From SIG710 sp045587665 (GTDB lineage: Bacteria > Bacillota > Clostridia > Oscillospirales > CAG-272): DNA of 9,915 nt. Positions 1 to 4,402 of the stretch are shown here, one piece after another (the stretch's first letter is position 1; every line of letters begins with the position of its first letter). A model generated the notes under the pieces. It did no database searches. It saw nothing but the letters and a program-made list of their open reading frames with translations, and was not told the DNA's origin. The stretch spans positions 1-9,915 of the forward strand of contig JAZNCT010000023.1 of the NCBI GenBank assembly GCA_045587665.1. Reading direction: 5' to 3'. Made by a program: the position numbers and the translations under genes.

Positions 1-393
1 ATCAAGGGTAAGTTGGGTGTCAATGCTATCAAGGCGAACAAGCATCTGTATGACCATATCGTTTATGACTCCACCAACGAAAAAGCGTTTGCTGAGAGTC
101 TGGATGTCAGCACCGATGTGGCAGTTTATGTAAAACTGCCCGATGGGTTCTACATCTCTACCCCTGTTGGTCATTACAACCCCGACTGGGCTATTGCGTT
201 CTATGAGAACAACATCAAGCACATCTATTTCGTGGCAGAAACAAAGGGTTCTATGAACTCTATGCAGTTGCGACTGATTGAGGAATCCAAGATTCACTGT
301 GCCAGAGAGCATTTCAAGGCAATCAGCAGCGGCAATGTCGTTTATGATGTGGTCGATAGTTACCAGTCTTTGCTTGAAAAGGTTATGAAGTAA
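1..393 (+). CDS. res: Type III restriction endonuclease, Res subunit (C-terminal end, 5' truncated by window)
   Basis: This is the last 130 codons of a gene that enters from the left edge in frame 1, so the TTG at 13 is an internal codon and not a start. The fragment carries the C-terminal nuclease domain of type III Res subunits: a PD-(D/E)XK core with PDWAI (residues 61-65 of the fragment) after a glycine turn (PVGHYN), followed by the strand VAETKGS (78-84) supplying the E-x-K pair, then the conserved end LRLIEESKIHCAREHF. In the family, Res joins a Mod methyltransferase to translocate on and cut DNA near unmethylated sites. The helicase part and any mod gene would lie upstream, outside the window. 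No frameshift is visible in the part present. The family call is from motif recognition, not a database search. Confidence 0.85.
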   Translation: MKGKLGVNAIKANKHLYDHIVYDSTNEKAFAESLDVSTDVAVYVKLPDGFYISTPVGHYNPDWAIAFYENNIKHIYFVAETKGSMNSMQLRLIEESKIHCAREHFKAISSGNVVYDVVDSYQSLLEKVMK

Positions 394-400
394 AATATAG

Positions 401-435
401 GAAATATGGCTGTACGTGAAGGACAGCCATATTTC
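401..435. terminator. Perfect hairpin between convergent genes (res and the 478-1215 gene)
   Basis: A 13-bp perfect inverted repeat (arms 401-413 and 423-435, core ATGGCTGT/ACAGCCAT) encloses a 9-nt loop, 7 bases after the res stop. The stem ends in A/T pairs, giving a short TTTC on the + side and CTATATTTT on the - side. It probably terminates both converging transcripts, though neither side has a long U-tract. Confidence 0.6.
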
Positions 436-477
436 GTATAGTAATCTGATGGACAAGCACCCCAACCCAATATTATG

Positions 478-1215
478 TTATATCTCTTCTTCAACCTGAC
501 GTTTATGCCAGTATCTGAACACGTTATCCATTACAAGCATCTGCGTCAAATCTGTTAGTTTACCTTGTACTCCATACAATTCAACCGCCATTCTGCTTGT
601 AACAGCATCAGGCTCTTCTAAACGCTGTGCTAATCCTTGAATTTCTTTTATTTGCTGTCTGATTTCAAATATAGCATCCAACACGTCTTCATCAAGTTCA
701 AGTACTTCGTCCATTCCATCGCTCAGCCCGTCTTCAAACCCGTTATTATAACCCTTTTTATATCCCAAAATATATTTGTAATTCCATATATCATTCTCGT
801 TAAAATGTTCTTGCTCACAACAATCATCTTGTGTTTCAGTAGAATATTCAAATATACCATTGTCTTTTCTAATTGCTTCTGGGAGAATATCATCCCATGC
901 AGCAGAACATCTTTCATAACCCGAACTATACCCACGACAATAATCCACTGAGAGTTCTCTCTTAAAACCGTGATTGGAATCACAGTTATCACAGGGAATA
1001 GAACGGTCACAAGATAAACACAACTGAAAAGGACAAGTACATTTAGGTCTCTTTATGTAAAACAAGTATGCCGCTTTAACACCAGCAACGTAACCTTTAT
1101 AAAAATCATCACTATCACTCTCTAAACGCTCTACATCAACCTCGCCATTTATTATACCCACCATTCTGTCTTTACCACATTTTTTCTCTTTTTCTCTGAA
1201 CATAAAAATCACCAT
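478..1215 (-). CDS. Hypothetical cysteine-cluster protein with repeated GY..G motifs (245 aa)
   Basis: I do not recognise this family. The frame is open back to a TTG at 1251, but the ATG at 1215 is preferred because AAAGG sits 5 nt before it, and the upstream small gene ends at 1232, leaving a 16-nt gap. The protein has a cysteine cluster at about residues 59-78 (C59, C61, C66, C69, C75, C78), plausibly a metal-binding knuckle. Three versions of a Y-x-x-G-Y-x-x-G motif occur around residues 37-50 (YKGYVAGVKAAY), 91-103 (YCRGYSSGYERC) and 146-167 (YILGYKKGYNNGFEDG). A charged helical segment around 175-205 may form a coiled coil. There is no signal peptide or membrane segment. It is the last gene of a three-gene - strand unit. 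Its role is unknown; small Cys-containing proteins with GY..G repeats are common on phages and mobile elements, which fits the context but is inference. Confidence 0.7.
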   Translation of the reverse strand: MVIFMFREKEKKCGKDRMVGIINGEVDVERLESDSDDFYKGYVAGVKAAYLFYIKRPKCTCPFQLCLSCDRSIPCDNCDSNHGFKRELSVDYCRGYSSGYERCSAAWDDILPEAIRKDNGIFEYSTETQDDCCEQEHFNENDIWNYKYILGYKKGYNNGFEDGLSDGMDEVLELDEDVLDAIFEIRQQIKEIQGLAQRLEEPDAVTSRMAVELYGVQGKLTDLTQMLVMDNVFRYWHKRQVEEEI

Positions 1216-1231
1216 TTTAACCTTTCGTAAT

Positions 1232-1387
1232 TTAATTCTCTTTTTTAACAATCTTCAACTTGTATATGTAAACACACCTGTCGCACCTTTGGCACCAAGT
1301 CCTTACCATACCCATGTTGTCATATCTGACTTCTACGGGCAATTTTGTCTTGCAACGAGGGCAATCATATGAAATAAACCTCATCAT
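1232..1387 (-). CDS. Small zinc-ribbon protein (51 aa)
   Basis: This short gene reads MMRFISYDCPRCKTKLPVE, then WCQRCDRC, and ends in a lysine-rich tail. C9-P-R-C12 and C32-Q-R-C35 (with C38 nearby) form the two CxxC knuckles expected of a zinc ribbon. The start is ATG 1387 with GGAAGTG about 4 nt upstream; a second ATG follows immediately at 1384. Its ATG overlaps the TGA stop of the upstream gene (ATGA, 1384-1387), implying translational coupling. It stops 16 nt before the ATG of the 245-aa gene, whose ribosome binding site fills that gap. With only 51 residues, it could bind nucleic acid or act as a zinc-stabilised partner; the specific function is not visible. Confidence 0.75.
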   Translation of the reverse strand: MMRFISYDCPRCKTKLPVEVRYDNMGMVRTWCQRCDRCVYIYKLKIVKKEN

Positions 1388-1539
1388 AAATCACTTCCAG
1401 TTGTTTCATTTAAGCATTTTCTTATTGTTTCATTTACTGTGTGCAAAATTCTTATTATAAACTCTTCAACCTGAGCCCCTTTGAAACCTATACGCTCAGC
1501 TAATCTATACAATTCATCAAACTCATCACTCAACTTCAT
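1384..1539 (-). CDS. Small hypothetical protein (51 aa), first gene of the three-gene unit
   Basis: The gene begins at ATG 1539 with a strong GGAGG 9 nt upstream and encodes MKLSDEFDELYRLAERIGFK, then a helical stretch GAQVEEFIIRILHTVNETIRK, and stops with TGA overlapping the ATG of the zinc-ribbon gene by 4 bp. The composition suggests an all-helical, amphipathic protein, possibly a small DNA-binding or oligomerisation domain, but I recognise no family. Strong ribosome binding site, tight coupling and consistent frame support a real gene despite its size. Confidence 0.65.
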   Translation of the reverse strand: MKLSDEFDELYRLAERIGFKGAQVEEFIIRILHTVNETIRKCLNETTGSDL

Positions 1540-1580
1540 ATACTTGTGCCTCCAAATTTCTTTATTTAATAATCATTAAG

Positions 1581-1610
1581 TATTACCTTGTAGTAATATG
1601 TACTAGTAAT
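1581..1610. promoter_or_regulatory. Possible operator upstream of the three-gene unit
   Basis: About 40-70 nt upstream of the ATG at 1539, TAGTAAT occurs twice in direct orientation (1591-1597 and 1604-1610, period 13), and TATTAC (1581-1586) is inverted relative to GTAATA (1593-1598). The clustering suggests a protein-binding site. I could not assign a convincing -35/-10 pair here, and the region is AT-rich, so this is tentative. Confidence 0.3.
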
Positions 1611-1686
1611 TAATCAAAGCTTAAATTACCAGCTTTCATATTAATACAGTATGCTTTTTACATTTGTCTCTATTTTTTATTTTCAA

Positions 1687-1723
1687 CTGCAGAGGTGGAC
1701 TTTTTATATGTCCATCTCCGCAG
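1687..1723. repeat. Imperfect 14-bp inverted repeat downstream of the HNH gene
   Basis: Arms 1687-1700 (CTGCAGAGGTGGAC) and 1710-1723 (GTCCATCTCCGCAG) pair with two imperfect positions around a 9-nt AT loop. It lies about 40 nt past the stop of the HNH gene, where a terminator would be expected, but neither side has a proper U-tract (the - side continues TTGAAAATAAAAAATAG). It may be a degraded or unusual terminator, or a structural element of a mobile unit. Confidence 0.5.
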
Positions 1724-1765
1724 TAAGTTCAACGGAAACAGCATTTTAAACTTTTTACCCGCACA

Positions 1766-2767
1766 TCAAAAATTGTATTTGTAATCGAAGGGTGTAGCAC
1801 AGTAACCACAGACCTCAAAGAAAATCAGAAAATTAGTACCTTTTGTTCCATGATGCTCTTTTGAAATATTAGCCATCCTTGTTACTATTGCAAGGTTCAT
1901 GATTGAATTATCCAAACTATCGTCATTAATGTGGTCTACGGTAAGGAGAGAAGCAGAACCTATACAGAATTTCATAACGTTTAACCCGTACCAGCACAGC
2001 ATCACAATTTGATGAACGGGCATACCGAAATGTCCACCGAAATATTCTGCAGTTTCTGGACTTCTGAAATTTATATACCAATACTCTGTACCAGAATCCC
2101 CGCTACCGCTTCTTTTAGGCTTCTTATATGGCTTTCGCCAATCGCCCATTAGACAATCAAAAGGGCTAAACAGTTCTTCATCTTGATATGATAAAGCACC
2201 AGTTTCATCATTCCAAAGGTAGTCCTCGAAATTGAAATCATCCACCTTATAGTCATATCTTTTCAGAACCATTCCACGAGTGCAGTCAACGAAGTAGAAG
2301 TAGGGCTTTACATAGAAGACGAAACAGTCAGGTAGGACTTTTCTGACTGTCAGGCTAAGATTGTAAATGTTTGCAAATAATCTCTGCTTACCCGCTTCTC
2401 TAAAAAGAGAGGCATCAAAGATGGTCTCCATACCGATATACAACGGGGATTTTTTTATCTCAAAGAAGTTGTCACTCAAAAAAGAATAATCTTTTGCTGC
2501 ATCCCCGAACCTAAAAGCCTTTATGAGATTCTTGGTAGCAAGGTCAAACTCTTCTTGTAAACCCGTATCAGAATCATCTTTTTTGAGCTTTTTATAAATC
2601 CCTACATAATCTTTAACAGCATAAGCAAAGTCAGGACTATATGCTCTAAACTTCTCGAATATTTCACCTTCACCTTTTGCAAGACTATTAAGATGTCTTG
2701 TTACACTATTCTTACCTTTTTCAATGAGAGAGGCAGCACTCTCGTTCTTTCTAAACTTAATTTCCAT
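1766..2767 (-). CDS. HNH endonuclease-domain protein (333 aa)
   Basis: The C-terminal third carries an HNH signature of the homing-endonuclease type (HNH_3-like): VHQIVML (about residues 251-257), then TVDHINDDSLDNSIMNL (276-292) and VTRMANISKEH, matching the family pattern VH..V, (V)DHI(D/N)...L(D)N...NL, V(T)R..N. H252, H279 and N291 are likely active-site residues. A CGYC pair follows at 320-323. The N-terminal two thirds (1-230) is unrecognised, rich in K, F and Y, with a Gly/Ser linker near 220-226. Start: the frame is open to 2788, but ATG 2767 has a perfect GGAGGAA 6 nt upstream and is chosen. It overlaps the RHH gene by 11 bp, so the two are translationally coupled. HNH domains cut or nick DNA, as homing nucleases, phage terminase partners, restriction enzymes or toxins; which applies here cannot be read from sequence. 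Confidence 0.8.
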   Translation of the reverse strand: MEIKFRKNESAASLIEKGKNSVTRHLNSLAKGEGEIFEKFRAYSPDFAYAVKDYVGIYKKLKKDDSDTGLQEEFDLATKNLIKAFRFGDAAKDYSFLSDNFFEIKKSPLYIGMETIFDASLFREAGKQRLFANIYNLSLTVRKVLPDCFVFYVKPYFYFVDCTRGMVLKRYDYKVDDFNFEDYLWNDETGALSYQDEELFSPFDCLMGDWRKPYKKPKRSGSGDSGTEYWYINFRSPETAEYFGGHFGMPVHQIVMLCWYGLNVMKFCIGSASLLTVDHINDDSLDNSIMNLAIVTRMANISKEHHGTKGTNFLIFFEVCGYCATPFDYKYNF

Positions 2768-2945
2768 GAACATTTCCTCCGTAAACATAATTATTCTTAT
2801 TTGCCTTTATGTACTCGCTCACAGCCAATACAAGTAAGGCGCTGATAGAGACGCCTTTTTCATCAGCGAAAGAGACTATCTCTTGATATTTTGCATCACT
2901 GACTTTAACACCAAGATGCTTTGTTCTTTTTGACATATAACTCAT
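2757..2945 (-). CDS. Ribbon-helix-helix DNA-binding protein (62 aa)
   Basis: The product has the CopG/Arc-type pattern: a basic N-terminus (SKRTKHL), a beta strand GVKVS (12-16), helix 1 DAKYQEIVSFADEKG and helix 2 SISALLVLAVSEYIK. Such proteins dimerise and insert the strand pair into the DNA major groove, usually as autorepressors, antitoxins or plasmid/relaxosome accessory factors. ATG 2945 is preceded by AAGGAGG with a 9-nt gap. A second ATG three codons in is possible but less well spaced. The gene precedes and overlaps the HNH gene (11 bp), and its 5' region carries an 8-bp direct repeat suited to RHH binding. The C-terminal tail (NNYVYGGNVHGN) is not part of the fold and overlaps the next gene's ribosome binding site. 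Confidence 0.8.
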   Translation of the reverse strand: MSYMSKRTKHLGVKVSDAKYQEIVSFADEKGVSISALLVLAVSEYIKANKNNYVYGGNVHGN

Positions 2946-2963
2946 AAGTATTTTCCTCCTTTT

Positions 2964-2982
2964 TTAACTTACACTTAACTTA
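2964..2982. promoter_or_regulatory. Putative RHH operator: direct repeat TTAACTTA with 11-bp period
   Basis: TTAACTTA occurs at 2964-2971 and again at 2975-2982, one helical turn apart, immediately upstream of the RHH gene's ribosome binding site. RHH repressors commonly bind tandem short repeats on one DNA face, so autoregulation is a reasonable inference. It lies between the ribosome binding site and any promoter, where binding would block transcription. Confidence 0.5.
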
Positions 2983-3048
2983 AAAGTAGATGTCTTCAAA
3001 AAAGGCATTCTGTCACGAGTACGCCCACAATGTGTAAAAATATTTTTT

Positions 3049-3063
3049 ATATGTCCAACATAT
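3049..3063. repeat. Small palindrome ATATGT-CCA-ACATAT upstream of the RHH-HNH operon
   Basis: A perfect 6-bp inverted repeat with 3-nt spacer lies just after the upstream terminator on the - strand, about 105 nt before the RHH start. It contains TTGGAC (- strand), a possible -35, but the hexamer 17 nt on (ACACAT) is a poor -10, so a promoter is not firmly supported. Confidence 0.35.
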
Positions 3064-3073
3064 TTTTCTATAT

Positions 3074-3100
3074 AAAAAAATCAGCCGGCAACGCCGGCTG
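3074..3100 (-). terminator. Intrinsic terminator of the two-gene cassette
   Basis: An 8-bp GC-rich perfect stem (CAGCCGGC 3082-3089 and GCCGGCTG 3093-3100) with a 3-nt loop is followed on the - strand by A and seven T residues. It lies about 19 nt past the stop of the 3119-3466 gene and separates this cassette from the RHH-HNH operon. Confidence 0.9.
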
Positions 3101-3118
3101 TAAATGCAAAATATGTAA

Positions 3119-3466
3119 TTAGCGCAAAAGGTTCGGAATAGGCTGTCCTTCGTGTTCAAGGATAAGGCATTGGTCCAAGATGATTAAGAAATGGCTGTAC
3201 TCAAAAGTGTGGGTATCTCTGTATAGATTTCTTTGGCTTATAAAATGGAACCACAGCAACCGCCACTCATCCTCGGTTTCTCCATACTTTCGTCTGCCTC
3301 TCTTGATGACCCCTTCTGTGAATGTTAATATAAACTCTTTGAATTCATCGTTTATTAGTTCGCCTGGTTCGTAGTGCTTTGCGTTTTTGAACTCTCTAAC
3401 CAACCAAACATCAACAGGGTATACATACTCATAACTTAAAATATCCTCAAAGTTCTCAAATAACAT
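3119..3466 (-). CDS. Hypothetical acidic protein (115 aa), second gene of a two-gene cassette
   Basis: I do not recognise this protein. The frame is open to ATG 3505, but that start would overlap the upstream gene by 35 bp without a good ribosome binding site. ATG 3466 is chosen because AGGTGGTGAT precedes it and it follows the upstream TGA by only 4 nt. The product starts MLFENFEDILSYEYVYPVD, is rich in aromatic and acidic residues, and has a basic patch KRGRRKYG near residue 70. No signal peptide or membrane segment is evident; helices are likely (DEFKEFILTFTEGVIKR, YSHFLIILDQCLILEH). Tight linkage to the 143-aa gene, with the same ribosome binding sequence, suggests the two products act together. 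Function unknown. Confidence 0.7.
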   Translation of the reverse strand: MLFENFEDILSYEYVYPVDVWLVREFKNAKHYEPGELINDEFKEFILTFTEGVIKRGRRKYGETEDEWRLLWFHFISQRNLYRDTHTFEYSHFLIILDQCLILEHEGQPIPNLLR

Positions 3467-3470
3467 TTCA

Positions 3471-3902
3471 TCACCACCTATACCAAAAAGTGTAGAATAA
3501 ATCATCCGCTCTTCTCATCTGTGACTTCCAACACTCAATAGCCTCTAATTTAGTTCTAAATCCCCGCAGAGAGAAATTATCGTCAAAAGAATAAGACGAG
3601 AACACCCAATAACGACAAGAGCATTGTAAGCTTTTAAGTAATTCGATATTTGCACCCTGTGTCCTTCCGAAATCAGCACCATTTGATAAGTTTCCGTTTA
3701 TGAAGAATTCCCCAAATGCTCTGTATCCTACGCATAAGTTATCTAAATCGGGAAGAAAAATAGAATTCCAATGTTTTGATGCAAGTTCACCTGACTGTAT
3801 TTTTGGCTTTACTTCATTGGCCACCGCTTTCCACTCAAAGGAGTACCATTTCCCAAAATCTTTAATTATGGCTCGATGTAGAGCCTCGTATGCTGTACGC
3901 AT
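3471..3902 (-). CDS. Hypothetical aromatic-rich protein (143 aa), first gene of a two-gene cassette
   Basis: No family is recognised. ATG 3902 is preceded by AAGGTGGTGAT, whose GGTGAT can pair with the 16S rRNA tail. The protein is strikingly rich in W, Y and F, for example FGKWYSFEWKAVANEV (16-31) and the C-terminus LFYTFWYRW, and has a short Cys pair CSC around residue 94. No transmembrane span or signal peptide is seen, so it is probably a compact cytoplasmic protein. Upstream are a TATAAT hexamer and a 28-bp palindrome. The gene ends in TGA 4 nt before its partner's start. Confidence 0.7.
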   Translation of the reverse strand: MRTAYEALHRAIIKDFGKWYSFEWKAVANEVKPKIQSGELASKHWNSIFLPDLDNLCVGYRAFGEFFINGNLSNGADFGRTQGANIELLKSLQCSCRYWVFSSYSFDDNFSLRGFRTKLEAIECWKSQMRRADDLFYTFWYRW

Positions 3903-3964
3903 AATATCACCACCTTACCACTGATGATACCGTCTTCTTTTGGAAAAGCCAAGAATTTTTATTG

Positions 3965-3970
3965 ATTATA
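3965..3970 (-). promoter_or_regulatory. Candidate -10 box (TATAAT) for the two-gene cassette
   Basis: A perfect TATAAT on the - strand lies about 62 nt upstream of ATG 3902. At 16-18 nt spacing there is no good -35 hexamer. Instead the 28-bp palindrome at 3986-4013 is centred about 33 bp upstream of the -10, near the usual place for an activator that contacts RNA polymerase. This suggests regulated expression. Confidence 0.4.
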
Positions 3971-3985
3971 CTGAACATACAAATT

Positions 3986-4013
3986 AATCCGTTGCCAAAT
4001 TTGGCAACGGATT
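3986..4013. repeat. Perfect 28-bp palindrome (likely operator; also able to form a hairpin)
   Basis: Each half reads AATCCGTTGCCAAA and the whole 28 bp is self-complementary without a spacer. A third half-site copy (GGCAAC, 4017-4022) lies 14 bp further on in the same orientation as the 4003-4008 copy. It sits between the tRNA terminator and the TATAAT of the unknown cassette, so binding by a dimeric regulator is the main reading. TTTT follows on the + strand, so a + strand terminator is the alternative, although no + strand gene ends here. Confidence 0.6.
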
Positions 4014-4022
4014 TTGGGCAAC

Positions 4023-4056
4023 AAAAATCCCATCTGACCTTAATCAGATGGGATTT
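4023..4056 (-). terminator. Intrinsic terminator of the tRNA-Thr gene
   Basis: A perfect stem (ATCCCATCTGA 4027-4037 with TCAGATGGGAT 4044-4054, extendable by A-T pairs) with a 6-nt loop follows the encoded CCA directly. On the - strand it ends in TTTTTGTT. Confidence 0.85.
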
Positions 4057-4130
4057 GGAGCTGGTAGTGGGATTTGAACCCACGGCCTGCGCATTACGAA
4101 TGCGCTGCTCTACCACTGAGCCATACCAGC
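4056..4130 (-). tRNA. tRNA-Thr (anticodon CGT), with encoded CCA
   Basis: Read on the - strand, the cloverleaf is complete: acceptor GCTGGTA/TACCAGC, D stem GCTC/GAGC with loop AGTGGTA, anticodon arm GCGCA-TTCGTAA-TGCGC giving anticodon CGT (bases 4096-4098), variable loop AGGCC, T arm GTGGG-TTCAAAT-CCCAC, discriminator T, and CCA at 4056-4058. It reads ACG threonine codons. It is followed at once by its own terminator and lies 114 nt from a broken tRNA-Thr(CGT) on its 5' side. Confidence 0.95.
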
Positions 4131-4136
4131 ATATAT

Positions 4137-4158
4137 AAGGGGTTTTGACCCCTTTTTT
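4137..4158 (+). terminator. Intrinsic terminator-like hairpin on the + strand, with no + gene before it
   Basis: AAGGGGT (4137-4143), loop TTTG, ACCCCTT (4148-4154) followed by TTTT forms a compact + strand terminator. No + strand gene lies between res and here, so it may protect the tRNA and rsmA region from antisense reading, or be a leftover of a rearrangement. On the - strand it would sit just 5' of the tRNA and lacks a U-tract. Confidence 0.5.
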
Positions 4159-4210
4159 GTGAAATGTTATGGTTGTAATTTATCTCGTTGTTGAGATTTC
4201 AATGTTTCTG

Positions 4211-4247
4211 TGCGACCTACTGATTTTTTAGGTGCAACCTACTCATT
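4211..4247. repeat. Two tandem 15-bp copies of a tRNA-like core (possible attachment sites)
   Basis: TGCGACCTACTGATT (4211-4225) and TGCAACCTACTCATT (4233-4247) match at 13 of 15 positions with a 22-bp period. On the - strand they read AATCAGTAGGTCGCA and AATGAGTAGGTTGCA, resembling the anticodon-stem 3' side plus variable loop of a tRNA. The second copy joins directly onto the broken tRNA-Thr. Such short tRNA-derived repeats are typical of tyrosine-integrase attachment cores; assignment as att is inference. Confidence 0.45.
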
Positions 4248-4283
4248 ACGAATCAACTGCTCTACCAACTGAGCCATTCTAGC
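4233..4283 (-). pseudogene. Truncated tRNA-Thr(CGT): 5' half only
   Basis: On the - strand, GCTAGAA, TG, D arm GCTC-AGTTGGTA-GAGC and A are followed by GTTGATTCGTAAT, the 5' side and loop of an anticodon arm with anticodon CGT (4248-4250). The 3' side of the stem no longer pairs (TGAGT against GTTGA), and after AGGTTGCACC there is no T arm or matching acceptor strand (TTCTAGC expected). It is therefore non-functional. Its acceptor differs from the intact tRNA at 4056-4130, so it is not a simple recent duplicate. It lies at the boundary between accessory DNA on the left and rsmA on the right. Confidence 0.75.
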
Positions 4284-4341
4284 AAGTAAGATAGATTATA
4301 ACACAGAAGAGCGAAAAAATCAATAGTAATTTAGATAAAAC

Positions 4342-4370
4342 TTGATTTTTCCGCTGAAATATGATAATAT
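4342..4370 (+). promoter_or_regulatory. Promoter of rsmA
   Basis: TTGATT (4342-4347), a 17-nt spacer and TAATAT (4365-4370) form a sigma-A type promoter ending 32 nt before the rsmA ATG. GATAAT (4363-4368) is an overlapping alternative -10. Confidence 0.7.
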
Positions 4371-4402
4371 ATAGCTTAGAATAAAAAAATCGGGAGCAGG
4401 TT

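Noticed and set aside
637..951. 104-codon + strand frame
   Set aside because: Opposite strand to the 245-aa gene, lacks a ribosome binding site, and reads as low-complexity F/I/T-rich sequence typical of a shadow of an AT-rich gene.
3467..3505. Longer start for the 115-aa protein at 3505
   Set aside because: It would overlap the upstream gene by 35 bp, and no good ribosome binding site precedes it, while ATG 3466 has AGGTGGTGAT.
3907..4116. 69-codon - strand frame
   Set aside because: It runs through the tRNA-Thr gene and its terminator; it is an accidental frame across structured RNA.
4182..4197. ATCTC-GTTGTT-GAGAT hairpin between the two tRNA sequences
   Set aside because: Only 5 bp, AT-rich and without U-tract; not distinguishable from chance.
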